Source: UBA2428 sp002343545
Lineage (GTDB): Bacteria; Bdellovibrionota; UBA2428
NCBI GenBank assembly: GCA_937952285.1
Contig: CALFZE010000121.1
Coordinates: 1-63,296 of the forward strand
Length of the DNA stretch: 63,296 nucleotides
Reading direction: 5' to 3'
Position numbers and translations under genes: made by a program. Shown piece after piece: positions 16,069-24,274 of the stretch. Numbering within the stretch: position 1 is the first letter of the stretch; each line of letters starts with the position of its first letter. The notes beneath the pieces were generated by a model. That model ran no database searches and was not told where the DNA came from. It was given only the letters and a program-made list of their open reading frames with translations.

Positions 16069-17355
16069 GTGGTGGTCCGTCGAATCGGCGTAGGGTTTCT
16101 CGTGGTCGTTTTGGGGCCTATCGCCAACGCCGCTTCCCCGACGGAGGGGATAGTACCGCAGGAGAGTGCGATGGGCCCACCCATTGCGCGGCCGGCCTTC
16201 GAAGCCCTCGACGAGGTTTCCGTTCGCCCTTGCACCGCCGGCCCCATCTTGAACTACCTCATGGGACCCGACGGATCTTTCGATCTCCGCATCGTGCTCG
16301 GTTACCTGGACGACGTCGGTGACAAGAAAGAAAAGCGGCGACCGCAAACCGAAGACGGACTCCAGGAAACCCGTCTCGCGCAGCATCTCACCCGAAAGCT
16401 GGGATTCAAGGAAACTCCGCTCGCCCAACTCCAACCGCACCAGTTACCCGTCCAACTCCACAATTTGCTCGTTTCCCAACCCGACGTCCAACCCTACCTT
16501 CGGATCCTCCGACGCGAGCTCTCGACCTCGACGATCGAGAACCCCAAGTACGCCTACGTGACTCTCATTCGCAGCTCCGAGAGCTCGGATCACTACGAAA
16601 ACGTCTACGGCTCGGCGCGAGCCACCGGCACGAACGAGAGAGGACGCATGACGCCCGAACAAGCGGCGCGATCGCGAGCGGCTCGCAAGGTCCTACTCGC
16701 CCAGTCCCCGGAGTTAAAACCCGACGCGATCGTGTACCTCGGCCACGCCCGCAACGGCCGAGGTCTCACCAACGGCGTCGTCCCGATTCCGGAAAAGCCA
16801 CCCGTCGGCTCGAACGAATACTTCAGTCACGACTACGCTCGTACGGTAAATCGCACGGACGAGTTCACCCGCGCCCTCGCCCGTAGCCCCGACAAACCCG
16901 CGCTCGTATTTTTGGGCGCGTGTTCAACCGAGAGTCACTACGGACCCCAGGTCCGTCGAGCCTGCACTCCGTTCGTCCAACCAGGCTCCCCGCCGCCGAC
17001 GCAACCGCTCGTCGTCACGACGAGCCGTTCGACCTACCGAAGCGAGACCGACGGCGACGAGAGCCTCGACGCTTTCCTGTCCGTGTTCGACTCGATCATG
17101 GGGGGCGCCGACGATCTCAACCAACTCGAATCCGCGGCCCAAAGCTGCGAACACCGCGACGTTGACTACGCCGACGCCAAAGGAAGAAGAGGCGTCCCCG
17201 CGTTCTTGTTTCGCCACGTCGCTCCCCGCACCTTGACGCAGACCGAGTCCACCCTCGGCAATGTCTTTGGCGCCGCGCACTTTCGGAGAGCGCCGGAGTT
17301 CAGGCCGCCGTCCGAGCCGGAGCTCCCAGTCGACGAGCGAAGAGTCCCACGATAA
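16069..17355 (+). CDS. secreted protein with a possible caspase/CHAT-like His-Cys dyad (428 aa)
   Basis: A GTG at 16069, preceded by AGGATGGG, starts a signal peptide (hydrophobic GVGFLVVVLGPIANA). No family was recognised outright. Two phrases are suggestive: IVYLGHARNGRG with His226, and VFLGACSTES with Cys285. This is the spacing and strand-end placement of the His-Gly and Ala-Cys dyad in caspase-fold peptidases (clan CD). An N-terminal stretch, SVRPCTAGPILNYLMGPDGS, may bind a partner. The 3' end overlaps the convergent MFS gene by 56 nt. The peptidase idea is inference only. Confidence 0.7.
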   Translation: MVVRRIGVGFLVVVLGPIANAASPTEGIVPQESAMGPPIARPAFEALDEVSVRPCTAGPILNYLMGPDGSFDLRIVLGYLDDVGDKKEKRRPQTEDGLQETRLAQHLTRKLGFKETPLAQLQPHQLPVQLHNLLVSQPDVQPYLRILRRELSTSTIENPKYAYVTLIRSSESSDHYENVYGSARATGTNERGRMTPEQAARSRAARKVLLAQSPELKPDAIVYLGHARNGRGLTNGVVPIPEKPPVGSNEYFSHDYARTVNRTDEFTRALARSPDKPALVFLGACSTESHYGPQVRRACTPFVQPGSPPPTQPLVVTTSRSTYRSETDGDESLDAFLSVFDSIMGGADDLNQLESAAQSCEHRDVDYADAKGRRGVPAFLFRHVAPRTLTQTESTLGNVFGAAHFRRAPEFRPPSEPELPVDERRVPR

Positions 17356-18550
17356 CGAGAATGAGCGCGCCCGTGAGGAAGGGCGCCGCGCGGGAATATT
17401 CGAAGAGCGCGCCCGCCACGAGGGGGCCGAGCACCCGCCCGAGCGAAGAAAGACTTTGGTTGAGGCCCAGCACGCCGCCTTGCTCGTCCTCGCCGATGGA
17501 CTTCGAGATGAGACTGTTCGTCGAGGGCGTCAGCAAGCCCGACCCGATCGCGAGCAAAGCCCCGCTCAAAAGGAAAACGGGGAAACGCCCGGTCTCCGCG
17601 AAGAGCGGCACGGTCGCGAGCGCGATGACGAGCACCCACAGCGAAATCCGGATGAGCCGGCGTTCGCCGAGTCGCTTGACGAGTGGACCGATGAGCCCGC
17701 CCTGCACGACCGTCGCCGTCACGCCGACGACGATGAGGCAGTAGCCCGTGAGCTTGGCCGCGAGACGAGTCGAGGCGTCCAGGTCGAGCCCGAGAGGCGT
17801 GACCCAGATGGCCTGCACGAGCAGGCCGATCGTCTGTTCCATCATCGCGAAGGCGAGCGTCGCGACGAGCGTGATCGAGAAGAGCGAGCCGACGCCTTCG
17901 TGACGGATCGCGCGACGGAAAGCCGCGAGACTCAGCGGCGCGCGGCGCCCATGCACGGCGACCTCGCGCGAAGGGTCGCGCGTCTCGGGCAAGAGCCAGA
18001 AGGCGAGCAGCAAGTTGAGGCCCTGAAGGACGGCAGCCGCGATCGAGGGCGCCCGCACGCCGTAGGTCGATCCCAAGAAGCCGCCGAGAGCGGGCCCGAA
18101 CACGAAGCCAAGGCCGAAGGCCATGCCGATGAGACCCATGCCCTTCGCCCGCGACGACGAATCCGTCGTGTCCGACACGATGGCCTGCGCCGTGCCCAGA
18201 TTCGCGTTGCCGAAACCCGCGATCATGCGCGCCACGAAGAGCATGGCGAGGCTCGAGGTGACCGAGAAAAGCACGTGGCCGATCATCGCGACGAAGACGC
18301 TCATCAGGATGATGGGCCGGCGGCCGATGCGGTCCGAGAGCCGCCCCCAGAAGGGCGCGAAGAGAAACTGCATGAGCGAGTACGACCCGCCGAGCACCGT
18401 CACGAGGGTCGGCGAAGCGCCGAAGGACTCCGCAAAGAAAGGCTGAATCGGGATGATGATCCCGAAGCCGAGCAAATCCAGGAAGATCGTGAGGAACGCC
18501 AGAAAGAGCGCGCGCTTCTTGTCGGCTTCGGTATGCAGGGTCTTGGCCAC
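17300..18550 (-). CDS. major facilitator superfamily exporter (TetA-like)
   Basis: The 416-aa protein has twelve predicted membrane helices. The loop 2-3 motif A is GRLSDRIGRRP, the hallmark of MFS drug:H+ antiporters. The N-terminus, FLDLLGFGIIIPIQPFF, and the helix-5 phrase FGLGFVFGPALGGFLG (motif C) resemble TetA and related DHA1 exporters. It probably exports small hydrophobic compounds, with the actual substrate unknown. It is a monocistronic gene divergent from thymidine kinase. Confidence 0.9.
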   Translation of the reverse strand: MAKTLHTEADKKRALFLAFLTIFLDLLGFGIIIPIQPFFAESFGASPTLVTVLGGSYSLMQFLFAPFWGRLSDRIGRRPIILMSVFVAMIGHVLFSVTSSLAMLFVARMIAGFGNANLGTAQAIVSDTTDSSSRAKGMGLIGMAFGLGFVFGPALGGFLGSTYGVRAPSIAAAVLQGLNLLLAFWLLPETRDPSREVAVHGRRAPLSLAAFRRAIRHEGVGSLFSITLVATLAFAMMEQTIGLLVQAIWVTPLGLDLDASTRLAAKLTGYCLIVVGVTATVVQGGLIGPLVKRLGERRLIRISLWVLVIALATVPLFAETGRFPVFLLSGALLAIGSGLLTPSTNSLISKSIGEDEQGGVLGLNQSLSSLGRVLGPLVAGALFEYSRAAPFLTGALILVIVGLFARRLGAPARTAA

Positions 18551-18645
18551 GGACCCGGAGTTTTTCCGATTCCGGCCCCGAAGTCGAGCCGGCCGCGAGG
18601 ATTTCCCGGCTTGCCAGCCCCGCCCGCGTGTCGTTAGCTCCGGCC

Positions 18646-19251
18646 ATGGCCAAGCTCTATTTTCGACACGGTTCCATGGGCAGCGCGAAGACGATGAACT
18701 TGCTGGCGGCCGCCCACAGCTACCAGCAGCAAGGCAAGAAAGTCCTCATCCTCAAGCCGCGTCTCGACACGCGCTTCGGCGCGGAACAGGTGAAGTCGCG
18801 TAGCGGGCTCGAAAAAGCCGCCGACGTCCTCGTCGACGCCGACACGCGCCTCGACCCCGCCGCCCTCGAAGGGGTGAGCTGCCTGCTCGTGGACGAGGCG
18901 CAGTTCCTGCCGCCCGCCTTCGTGGAGCGCCTGCGCGACGTTTCGCGCGACCTCGACATCCCCGTGATCTGCTACGGACTCCGCACGGACTTCCGCTCCC
19001 TTCTCTTCGAGGGGTCCAAGCGCCTGCTCGAGCTCGCCGACAACATCGAAGAGGTCAAGAGCACCTGCCACTTCTGCAACCGCAAAGCGATCTTCAACCT
19101 GAAGTTCCTCGACGGCGTCCCCACCCTCCAAGGGCCCTCGATCCAGCTCGGCGCCGAAGAGACCTACTTGCCCGCCTGCCCGAAGTGCTACCGCGAGCGC
19201 CTGGACTCCGGCCAACGACTGACGCCCCGCCCCGGCGCCCCGACGACGTGA
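18646..19251 (+). CDS. tdk: thymidine kinase
   Basis: The 201-aa enzyme phosphorylates thymidine to dTMP in the salvage pathway. Visible are the P-loop GSMGSAKT (residues 9-16), the DEAQF Walker-B-like motif, the lid-region residues after CYGLRTDF, and the two zinc pairs CHFC and CPKC of type II thymidine kinases. The ATG at 18646 is preferred over a GTG 18 nt upstream because it gives the standard MAKLYF start. Its stop overlaps the GTG of the methyltransferase gene (GTGA). Confidence 0.96.
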   Translation: MAKLYFRHGSMGSAKTMNLLAAAHSYQQQGKKVLILKPRLDTRFGAEQVKSRSGLEKAADVLVDADTRLDPAALEGVSCLLVDEAQFLPPAFVERLRDVSRDLDIPVICYGLRTDFRSLLFEGSKRLLELADNIEEVKSTCHFCNRKAIFNLKFLDGVPTLQGPSIQLGAEETYLPACPKCYRERLDSGQRLTPRPGAPTT

Positions 19252-19925
19252 AGCCGGACTTCGACCCGCGCGATCCTTTTCCCCTCGTCGAACCGGGCAC
19301 CTACACGCTCGAGGCGGCCAAGACGCACGCCCGTCTTTGCGACAAATGGCTGGGTTTGCGCGTCGCCGCCGCCGAGGCCTCGATCGACGCCGAACCGCGC
19401 GAAGCGGGGCGCGAGACCTGGATCGGGCTCGACGCCCAGGCCCTGCAAACGACCTACTTCGAGCTGCGCTACCTCGTGGAGCGACTCGCTCCCGGGGCCG
19501 GGCAAAGGATGGTCGACATCGGCTCGGGCTACGCGCGACTCGCGCACGTCTTGGCCCGGCACGCCCCCGGGTGCCGTTTCACGGGCTACGAGATCGTGGA
19601 GGCCCGCGCCCACGAATCGCAACGGGCGGCGCGGGAACGCGGACTCGAGGGAACGGAGATCTTCGCGAGCGACGTGGCGGCCCCCCAAGTCCCGCTCCGG
19701 GACGCGGAATTCTACTTTCTTTACGACTTCGGGAGCCGAAGCGATATCGACGCGACTTTAGACAAGGTCCGGGCGCACGCGCAAAGGCACCCCGTCGCGG
19801 TGGCCGCCCGCGGCCGCTCGAGCCGCGACGCCATCGAACGAAGGCACCCGTGGTTGAGCCAGATCGTCGCGCCCGAGCATTTTCCGAGCTTTTCGATTTA
19901 CCGTTCGGCCGCGACGCCAGGCTGA
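19248..19925 (+). CDS. SAM-dependent methyltransferase-like protein
   Basis: The 225-aa protein starts at a GTG sharing a 4-nt overlap with the tdk stop. It contains the class I Rossmann motif VDIGSGYARLAHVLARH (SAM binding, about residues 88-104), an acidic TGYEIVEAR strand end, and SDVAAPQVPL before FYFLYDFGSRSD. The target is unknown. Similar proteins are often annotated only as class I SAM methyltransferases or histone-methyltransferase DOT1-like. Coupling to tdk may be merely positional. Confidence 0.8.
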   Translation: MKPDFDPRDPFPLVEPGTYTLEAAKTHARLCDKWLGLRVAAAEASIDAEPREAGRETWIGLDAQALQTTYFELRYLVERLAPGAGQRMVDIGSGYARLAHVLARHAPGCRFTGYEIVEARAHESQRAARERGLEGTEIFASDVAAPQVPLRDAEFYFLYDFGSRSDIDATLDKVRAHAQRHPVAVAARGRSSRDAIERRHPWLSQIVAPEHFPSFSIYRSAATPG

Positions 19926-19956
19926 ATTCGCTCGATTTCGGGGGAAGGCTTCGGCT

Positions 19957-20367
19957 ATGCCCTCCCCCATGACGGCTTCGATCCGCCTCGCCCTCCTCGC
20001 TTTCGTCGGCCTCGCGCTCTCGGCGACGGCCGAGGCACGCCCGATCCGCGTGACCCACGCGACCTGCGGGTCGGCTCAGATCGGCCATAAGACGGTCACG
20101 GGAAGCTACGTCTGCCGCTCGGCGCTCGAGTTCTGCCGCGCCTACGAAACGCTCGTCGGCGGCGTGTGGAAAGCTTGCACGAAAGTCGGCTCGGTCCAGA
20201 ACATCTGCCGCGGCCGCAACGAGCTCGTCGTGCTCATGGAAGGCCCGAAGGGCGAAGACCTGCGCTACGATTGCGAAGGCCAACGCAGGCCCCTCTTGCT
20301 CGAGGCGGCGCCCGCGATCGTCTACGACCAGCCCAACTACAACGCCGGTTGCTGCGAACCTCTCTAA
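19957..20367 (+). CDS. small secreted cysteine-rich protein (136 aa)
   Basis: GGAAGG lies 8 nt before the ATG. The signal peptide (IRLALLAFVGLALSATAEA) is followed by a short mature domain with eight cysteines (ATCG, YVCRS, FCRA, ACTK, ICRG, DCEG and GCC near the end). These could make four disulfides in the periplasm. No family was recognised. It ends 21 nt from the convergent msrA gene. Export plus even cysteine count suggests a stable extracytoplasmic binding or inhibitor protein, which is inference. Confidence 0.75.
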   Translation: MPSPMTASIRLALLAFVGLALSATAEARPIRVTHATCGSAQIGHKTVTGSYVCRSALEFCRAYETLVGGVWKACTKVGSVQNICRGRNELVVLMEGPKGEDLRYDCEGQRRPLLLEAAPAIVYDQPNYNAGCCEPL

Positions 20368-20388
20368 GGGGCGCGCGCCGAGCCGAGC

Positions 20389-20883
20389 CTAGTCCCGCCA
20401 GTAGTGGCAGGTGTAGCCGCCGGGATTCTTCTCGAGGTAATCCTGGTGGTAAGACTCGGCCGGATAGAAGGGCGCCATCGGCACGATTTGCGTGACCACG
20501 GGGCGCGGCCATTTGCCCGACGCCTGGACCCGCGCCTTCACGCGCTCGGCCGTTTCGCGCTGGGCTTCGTCGGCGTAGAAAATCGCCGAGCGGTACTGCG
20601 TACCGATGTCGTTGCCCTGCTGATTAAGGGTCGTCGGATCGTGCATGCGGAAGAACGCGTCGAGCAAGTCCTCGTAAGGGAGCACTTCGGGGTCGAAGTC
20701 GACGCGAATGGCTTCGGCGTGACCCGTGCGGCCCGTCTTCACGAACTCGTAGCGAGCGTGCTCGGCTTCGGCGCCGCCCGCGTAGCCGACTTCGGTATCG
20801 ACGACGCCCGGCAGCTGACGCAGGAGATCCTCGACGCCCCAGAAACACCCTCCGGCCAGCACGGCCGTCTCTCGCTTTGCCAT
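20389..20883 (-). CDS. msrA: peptide methionine sulfoxide reductase A
   Basis: The 164-aa enzyme reduces methionine-S-sulfoxide in proteins using thioredoxin. The catalytic motif GGCFWGVED (Cys13), GYAGG, YEFVKTGRTGHAEA, FFRMHDPTTLNQQGNDIGTQYRS and the final HQDYLEKNPGGYTCHY are all characteristic. The length matches the cytoplasmic family, and there is no signal peptide. It is a single gene, divergent from nothing close and convergent with the cysteine-rich secreted protein. Confidence 0.97.
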   Translation of the reverse strand: MAKRETAVLAGGCFWGVEDLLRQLPGVVDTEVGYAGGAEAEHARYEFVKTGRTGHAEAIRVDFDPEVLPYEDLLDAFFRMHDPTTLNQQGNDIGTQYRSAIFYADEAQRETAERVKARVQASGKWPRPVVTQIVPMAPFYPAESYHQDYLEKNPGGYTCHYWRD

Positions 20884-20951
20884 GCGCCCACCTTAGTGGG
20901 CCCGGCCCCCGCTGTCAGGCGGGATTTACGTCCGGGTCGCGGACGCGCGAC

Positions 20952-21716
20952 TTAACGCCGGAGTTCTTCGTTCTCCTTGCGGAGCTGCTCGAGACGCTCG
21001 GCGTCCTTCTGACGACGGCGCAGCCAATCGTTCTGACGCTCGAGTCGCTCGATCTCGGTTTCGTAGCCCGTGGCGGGCGAAGCGTGCGAGCCGCCCCCGC
21101 GGTAGCTTTCTTCTTCCTCGGCCGCGAGACGCTTGGCGGCTTTCTTCTTTTGCCAATTCGCCCCGATCAACCCGCCGAGGAGGGCGAAGACGAGCGCCCC
21201 GCCGATCATCACGCCCATCCCGACGGCCCGCGCCTCGGGCACGAGCCAAGACCACGCGCCGACGGGCGGCGAAGCGAGAAGCGTCTCGATCCGCGCCACG
21301 TTCCGCTCCAGGCTCAGCTTGGGATCGTAGCGGAAGTCGCGGCCGTCGAGCCGGTAGAGGTAGGGCTCCGACTCGACGACGTCGAGCACGTGCCAACGCC
21401 CCTCGATCTCGAAGCGGAGCGAATCTTTGGCGAGGATCTTAAGCTCCGGCAGGGCCCCGCCCTGAAGCCGTTCCAAGAGATACTTTTGGTCGACCTTAGA
21501 AACGTAACCGAGCCCCTCGACGATCGATTGCGGCCCCCGCGAAACGCCCTCGTTACGGGCCTTCTCGTAGCGAGCCACGCCTCGGCTCAGCGCGGATTCG
21601 AGCTGTTCGGCACGCACCCTTTCGGGGATGAGCGCCGTGACCGAGAACGCCACCCCGCAAAGCGAGAGAAGCGCGGTCCGTCCGAACGAAAGCCATGACG
21701 AGAGGTTCCTTTTCAT
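20952..21716 (-). CDS. membrane-anchored periplasmic protein with C-terminal coiled coil (254 aa)
   Basis: The N-terminus has an uncleaved or cleavable signal (ALLSLCGVAFSVTALI). A periplasmic domain of about 130 residues with aromatic and Asp-rich strands follows. Then comes a strong membrane helix, VGMGVMIGGALVFALLGGLIG, ending in WQKKKAAKR. The last 60 residues are highly charged with heptads (IERLERQNDWLRRRQKDAE), predicting a cytoplasmic coiled coil. No family was recognised. The topology suggests a bridge between periplasm and cytoplasm. Confidence 0.7.
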   Translation of the reverse strand: MKRNLSSWLSFGRTALLSLCGVAFSVTALIPERVRAEQLESALSRGVARYEKARNEGVSRGPQSIVEGLGYVSKVDQKYLLERLQGGALPELKILAKDSLRFEIEGRWHVLDVVESEPYLYRLDGRDFRYDPKLSLERNVARIETLLASPPVGAWSWLVPEARAVGMGVMIGGALVFALLGGLIGANWQKKKAAKRLAAEEEESYRGGGSHASPATGYETEIERLERQNDWLRRRQKDAERLEQLRKENEELRR

Positions 21717-21822
21717 CGCGCCTTCATCTTAACCGATCGCGAAGCGTCGCGAGGGCGCGCCGCGCGCGCGCCCCACGGGATGCCCATTGATTTACGACGC
21801 TTTCGCCGCTTTTATAATTTTC

Positions 21823-23238
21823 GTGTTAAGGCGATTTCCCCGGAGTCTTCCCCTTCTTTGTCTCGGCCTCGCGGTCGCGTCTCCCGCCCACGCGAGCTAC
21901 ATCCAGAACCGCGCGCTCCAGCCCCTCGGTGAGCAAGAGGCCTTTCTCGCGAACACGGGCGTCGCCGCGCTCGGCAGCTCGGGCGCGCCCTTCTACAATC
22001 CGGCCGCCCTCATGACCCTCGAGAGCCACCGGCTATCGGCGGAGGGCAGCGTCTTCCAAAGTTCCGCGGCGGAGTCCGGCGCCTTTCTCGTCGTCGACAA
22101 GCGCGACCTCGACCTCAAACTCTCGGGCCTCTCGCCCATTCCCGCGGCCGTCATGGGATCCCAACACCTCTGGGGACGCCCCGTCGGATTTTTCGTGCTC
22201 GTGCCCGACCTCCAGGAGCTTCGCGCGCGCCGCCATTGGGAAACCGAGAACACCCGGACCTCGCTCATCACGAACCTCGTTACGAAGGATCTTTGGTTCG
22301 GGGGATCGACGGCCTTCCGTCTGAGCGATTCGCTTTCGCTCGGCGTCTCGGTCGCGGGACTCCAACACTCCGAGGTGTCGAGCCTCGTCGTCGACATCGC
22401 GTACCCGAACGCGAGCGAAACGCCCAAGCAGGATTCCATCGCCGCCGACTTCGACGCGAACGTGCGCGGCCTCGTTTTGGGCCTGGGTCTGCTTTATTCG
22501 CCGTCGCGGTGGTGGAGCGCGGGCCTTCGCGTGCAGTCCCCGCTGCTGCGCCTTTCCGGACAAGGCGGCGGGCAGGTCCTTTCGAACAAACTCTCGACGA
22601 GCGGGGGCACCAGCCGCCTTGACCACCAACTCCAGAATCACGAGACGATCCGCGCCAACTGGGGCCTGCCGACGGACCTGCTCGCGGGGGTCTCGGCCCG
22701 TCTCGACGAGAACCTCCTTTGGCTCGCCGACGTGGGCGTGCAGCTGCCGGCCGAGTACGACCCCTACCCCGACTCGGCCTTCTCGCTTTCCGTCCGGACG
22801 AAGGCGGCTTGGCGCGTCTCGACCGGAGTCGCGTGGCAGTGGACGCCTCGCTTCCGTTGGATGGGCGGGCTCAGCTACAACGGATCGTCGACGGAACTCG
22901 TCGAAGGCCAGAGCTCCGTCGGATCGACCGACACGCCCTTTTGGGGAATCACCGGGGGAATTCAGAGTCGGCTCGGCCCCGTCGTTTCGGGTTTCGGACT
23001 CTTCTACCAAAGGTCCAACGGACGGACGGCTTCGATCGGCGACAACGAGATCGCCGACTACCGCGAGAGCCGCCTGGGCGCGCTCCTGACCTTCTCCTAC
23101 GAGTTCGACCGCTTCCTGCCTCGTATCGAGAACACGACCCAACCCGTATCGACGCCCCCGAAGTCGGGGGCTCCCTCAACTCGCGACGCTTTGGATGAGA
23201 ATGTAGGGGTAAACGACGAGGCAGCGAAAGGGACGTGA
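21823..23238 (+). CDS. FadL-like outer-membrane beta-barrel protein
   Basis: With the GTG at 21823 the product is 471 aa, starting with a signal (LRRFPRSLPLLCLGLAVASPAHA). After cleavage comes QEAFLANTGVAALGSSGAPFYNPAALM, matching the FadL/OmpP1 N-terminal hatch signature (N-P-A-A/G). Alternating strands then end in an aromatic residue run, LLTFSYEFDRF, typical of barrels. Such channels take up hydrophobic compounds. A TTG at 21787 is another possible start. A perfect TATAAT at 21813-21818 lies between the two candidates, leaving the 5' end uncertain. The tail overlaps the convergent DUF2288 gene. Confidence 0.75.
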   Translation: MLRRFPRSLPLLCLGLAVASPAHASYIQNRALQPLGEQEAFLANTGVAALGSSGAPFYNPAALMTLESHRLSAEGSVFQSSAAESGAFLVVDKRDLDLKLSGLSPIPAAVMGSQHLWGRPVGFFVLVPDLQELRARRHWETENTRTSLITNLVTKDLWFGGSTAFRLSDSLSLGVSVAGLQHSEVSSLVVDIAYPNASETPKQDSIAADFDANVRGLVLGLGLLYSPSRWWSAGLRVQSPLLRLSGQGGGQVLSNKLSTSGGTSRLDHQLQNHETIRANWGLPTDLLAGVSARLDENLLWLADVGVQLPAEYDPYPDSAFSLSVRTKAAWRVSTGVAWQWTPRFRWMGGLSYNGSSTELVEGQSSVGSTDTPFWGITGGIQSRLGPVVSGFGLFYQRSNGRTASIGDNEIADYRESRLGALLTFSYEFDRFLPRIENTTQPVSTPPKSGAPSTRDALDENVGVNDEAAKGT

Positions 23239-23472
23239 AGGCGTCTCTTCCCACTTCCGGAGCTGAAGCGAGTTCGGTTTCGTAACGAGGCTGTCCTCGA
23301 CCCACGAGGCCACGAACTCCTTGTCATCGCGGACGACTCGCTCGGCCACGTCCAAAAGGTCGAGTTCCTCCGAGATGAGAATGATCGCATCGCGGTTCGC
23401 GAAGTCGTGAAGGCGGCCCCAGGCCGAGACCCGCACCCCTTCTTCGAGCTTGTTTCGCAGTGCCGTTCTCAT
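23176..23472 (-). CDS. DUF2288 family protein
   Basis: The 98-aa protein fits the DUF2288 pattern: LRNKLEEGVRVSAWGRLHDF, then AIILISEELDLLDVAERV, the D-D-K-E-F-V-x-x-W block and a final RCLVVYPYILIQ. The family is cytoplasmic, of unknown function. The last 63 nt overlap the 3' end of the FadL-like gene on the other strand. Codon position and family match support this frame as real. Confidence 0.82.
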   Translation of the reverse strand: MRTALRNKLEEGVRVSAWGRLHDFANRDAIILISEELDLLDVAERVVRDDKEFVASWVEDSLVTKPNSLQLRKWEETPSRPFRCLVVYPYILIQSVAS

Positions 23473-23616
23473 GTTTTCAGCTTAGCAGGCGCCGAGGCGG
23501 GGCGACCCCAAATATTGCGTGAATTTGGGGTCAAAGCACCCCAGCAAACCGACCAAATCCAAGCACTTATGCTTGGCACTTAAACTGAAATACAGAGGCT
23601 CAGAGGAGGCCGCAAA

Positions 23617-23841
23617 ATGAGAAAACTCCGATCCGTACTCTTCCTGGGACTCTTGGTCGGACCGACGAGCGTGGGCACCGCGATGATCTACGAAGTTCCC
23701 TTGCCCGAAACGATGGCCGGATCGGGCCGCATGCTCCCGTCCGGCACGCACGTGGAGGCCACGGAGGAACGAGAACGCCCCCACGATCGACTCCGCGAAG
23801 GCGAACTCGAGTTCGTCCGCGCGACGAACTCGCGTCGCTAA
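23617..23841 (+). CDS. small secreted protein (74 aa)
   Basis: A strong AGAGGAGG binding site lies 8 nt before the ATG. Residues 1-22 form a signal peptide (MRKLRSVLFLGLLVGPTSVGTA). The mature 50 residues are hydrophilic, with many Glu and Arg. No family was recognised. Its last 4 nt overlap the stop of the opposite small membrane-protein gene. Confidence 0.65.
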   Translation: MRKLRSVLFLGLLVGPTSVGTAMIYEVPLPETMAGSGRMLPSGTHVEATEERERPHDRLREGELEFVRATNSRR

Positions 23842-24110
23842 GCTTGGGGCGCCGGCGGATCTCGGCGCGTCTTCAGGAAGAGGACGACGGCCGCCAAGAC
23901 GAAGCCCGCGATCATTCCCCACATCTGGGCCTTCATGAGGCCGGCCATGGCCCACTCGGTCGCGGGGCGGCAGTTCACGCCGATCTCGACGGGAGGCTCG
24001 AAGTACCAGGCGATCGTGCGGGGGGCGACCCAGGTCGCCACGGCACCGCCGGCGAAAGCGGACAAAAGGAGCCATAGAAGAATCAAGGAGTTCCGGTTTT
24101 TCACGCCCAT
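23838..24110 (-). CDS. small inner-membrane protein (90 aa)
   Basis: AAGGAG-like sequence is not obvious, but the ATG at 24110 gives MGVKNRNSL followed by a membrane helix (ILLWLLLSAFAGGAVATWVA). A periplasmic loop with one cysteine and a second helix (MWGMIAGFVLAAVVLFL) follow, ending in RRDPPAPQA. Upstream in-frame residues lack membrane character. Function is unknown. It lies divergently 164 nt from the glucoamylase gene. Confidence 0.65.
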   Translation of the reverse strand: MGVKNRNSLILLWLLLSAFAGGAVATWVAPRTIAWYFEPPVEIGVNCRPATEWAMAGLMKAQMWGMIAGFVLAAVVLFLKTRRDPPAPQA

Positions 24111-24274
24111 TGTTCCGTCTATACCTCCAAAAATCGGTGGAAATCGACGAATTCCGTGGGTTTTTTTCTTGTCAGGGACTTGCTCCACCCGGCATCTTCG
24201 CTCAGCGTAGGTGCGTTGTCTCGGTCCCTATTCCCGACGTCCGGGGGGATGGAACCGAGCAGGGAGGATCCGGA

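Noticed and set aside
21813..21818. Perfect TATAAT as promoter of the FadL-like gene
   Set aside because: The only partner element (TTTACG, 16 nt upstream) would start transcription at or after the chosen start codon; kept only as a note on start uncertainty.
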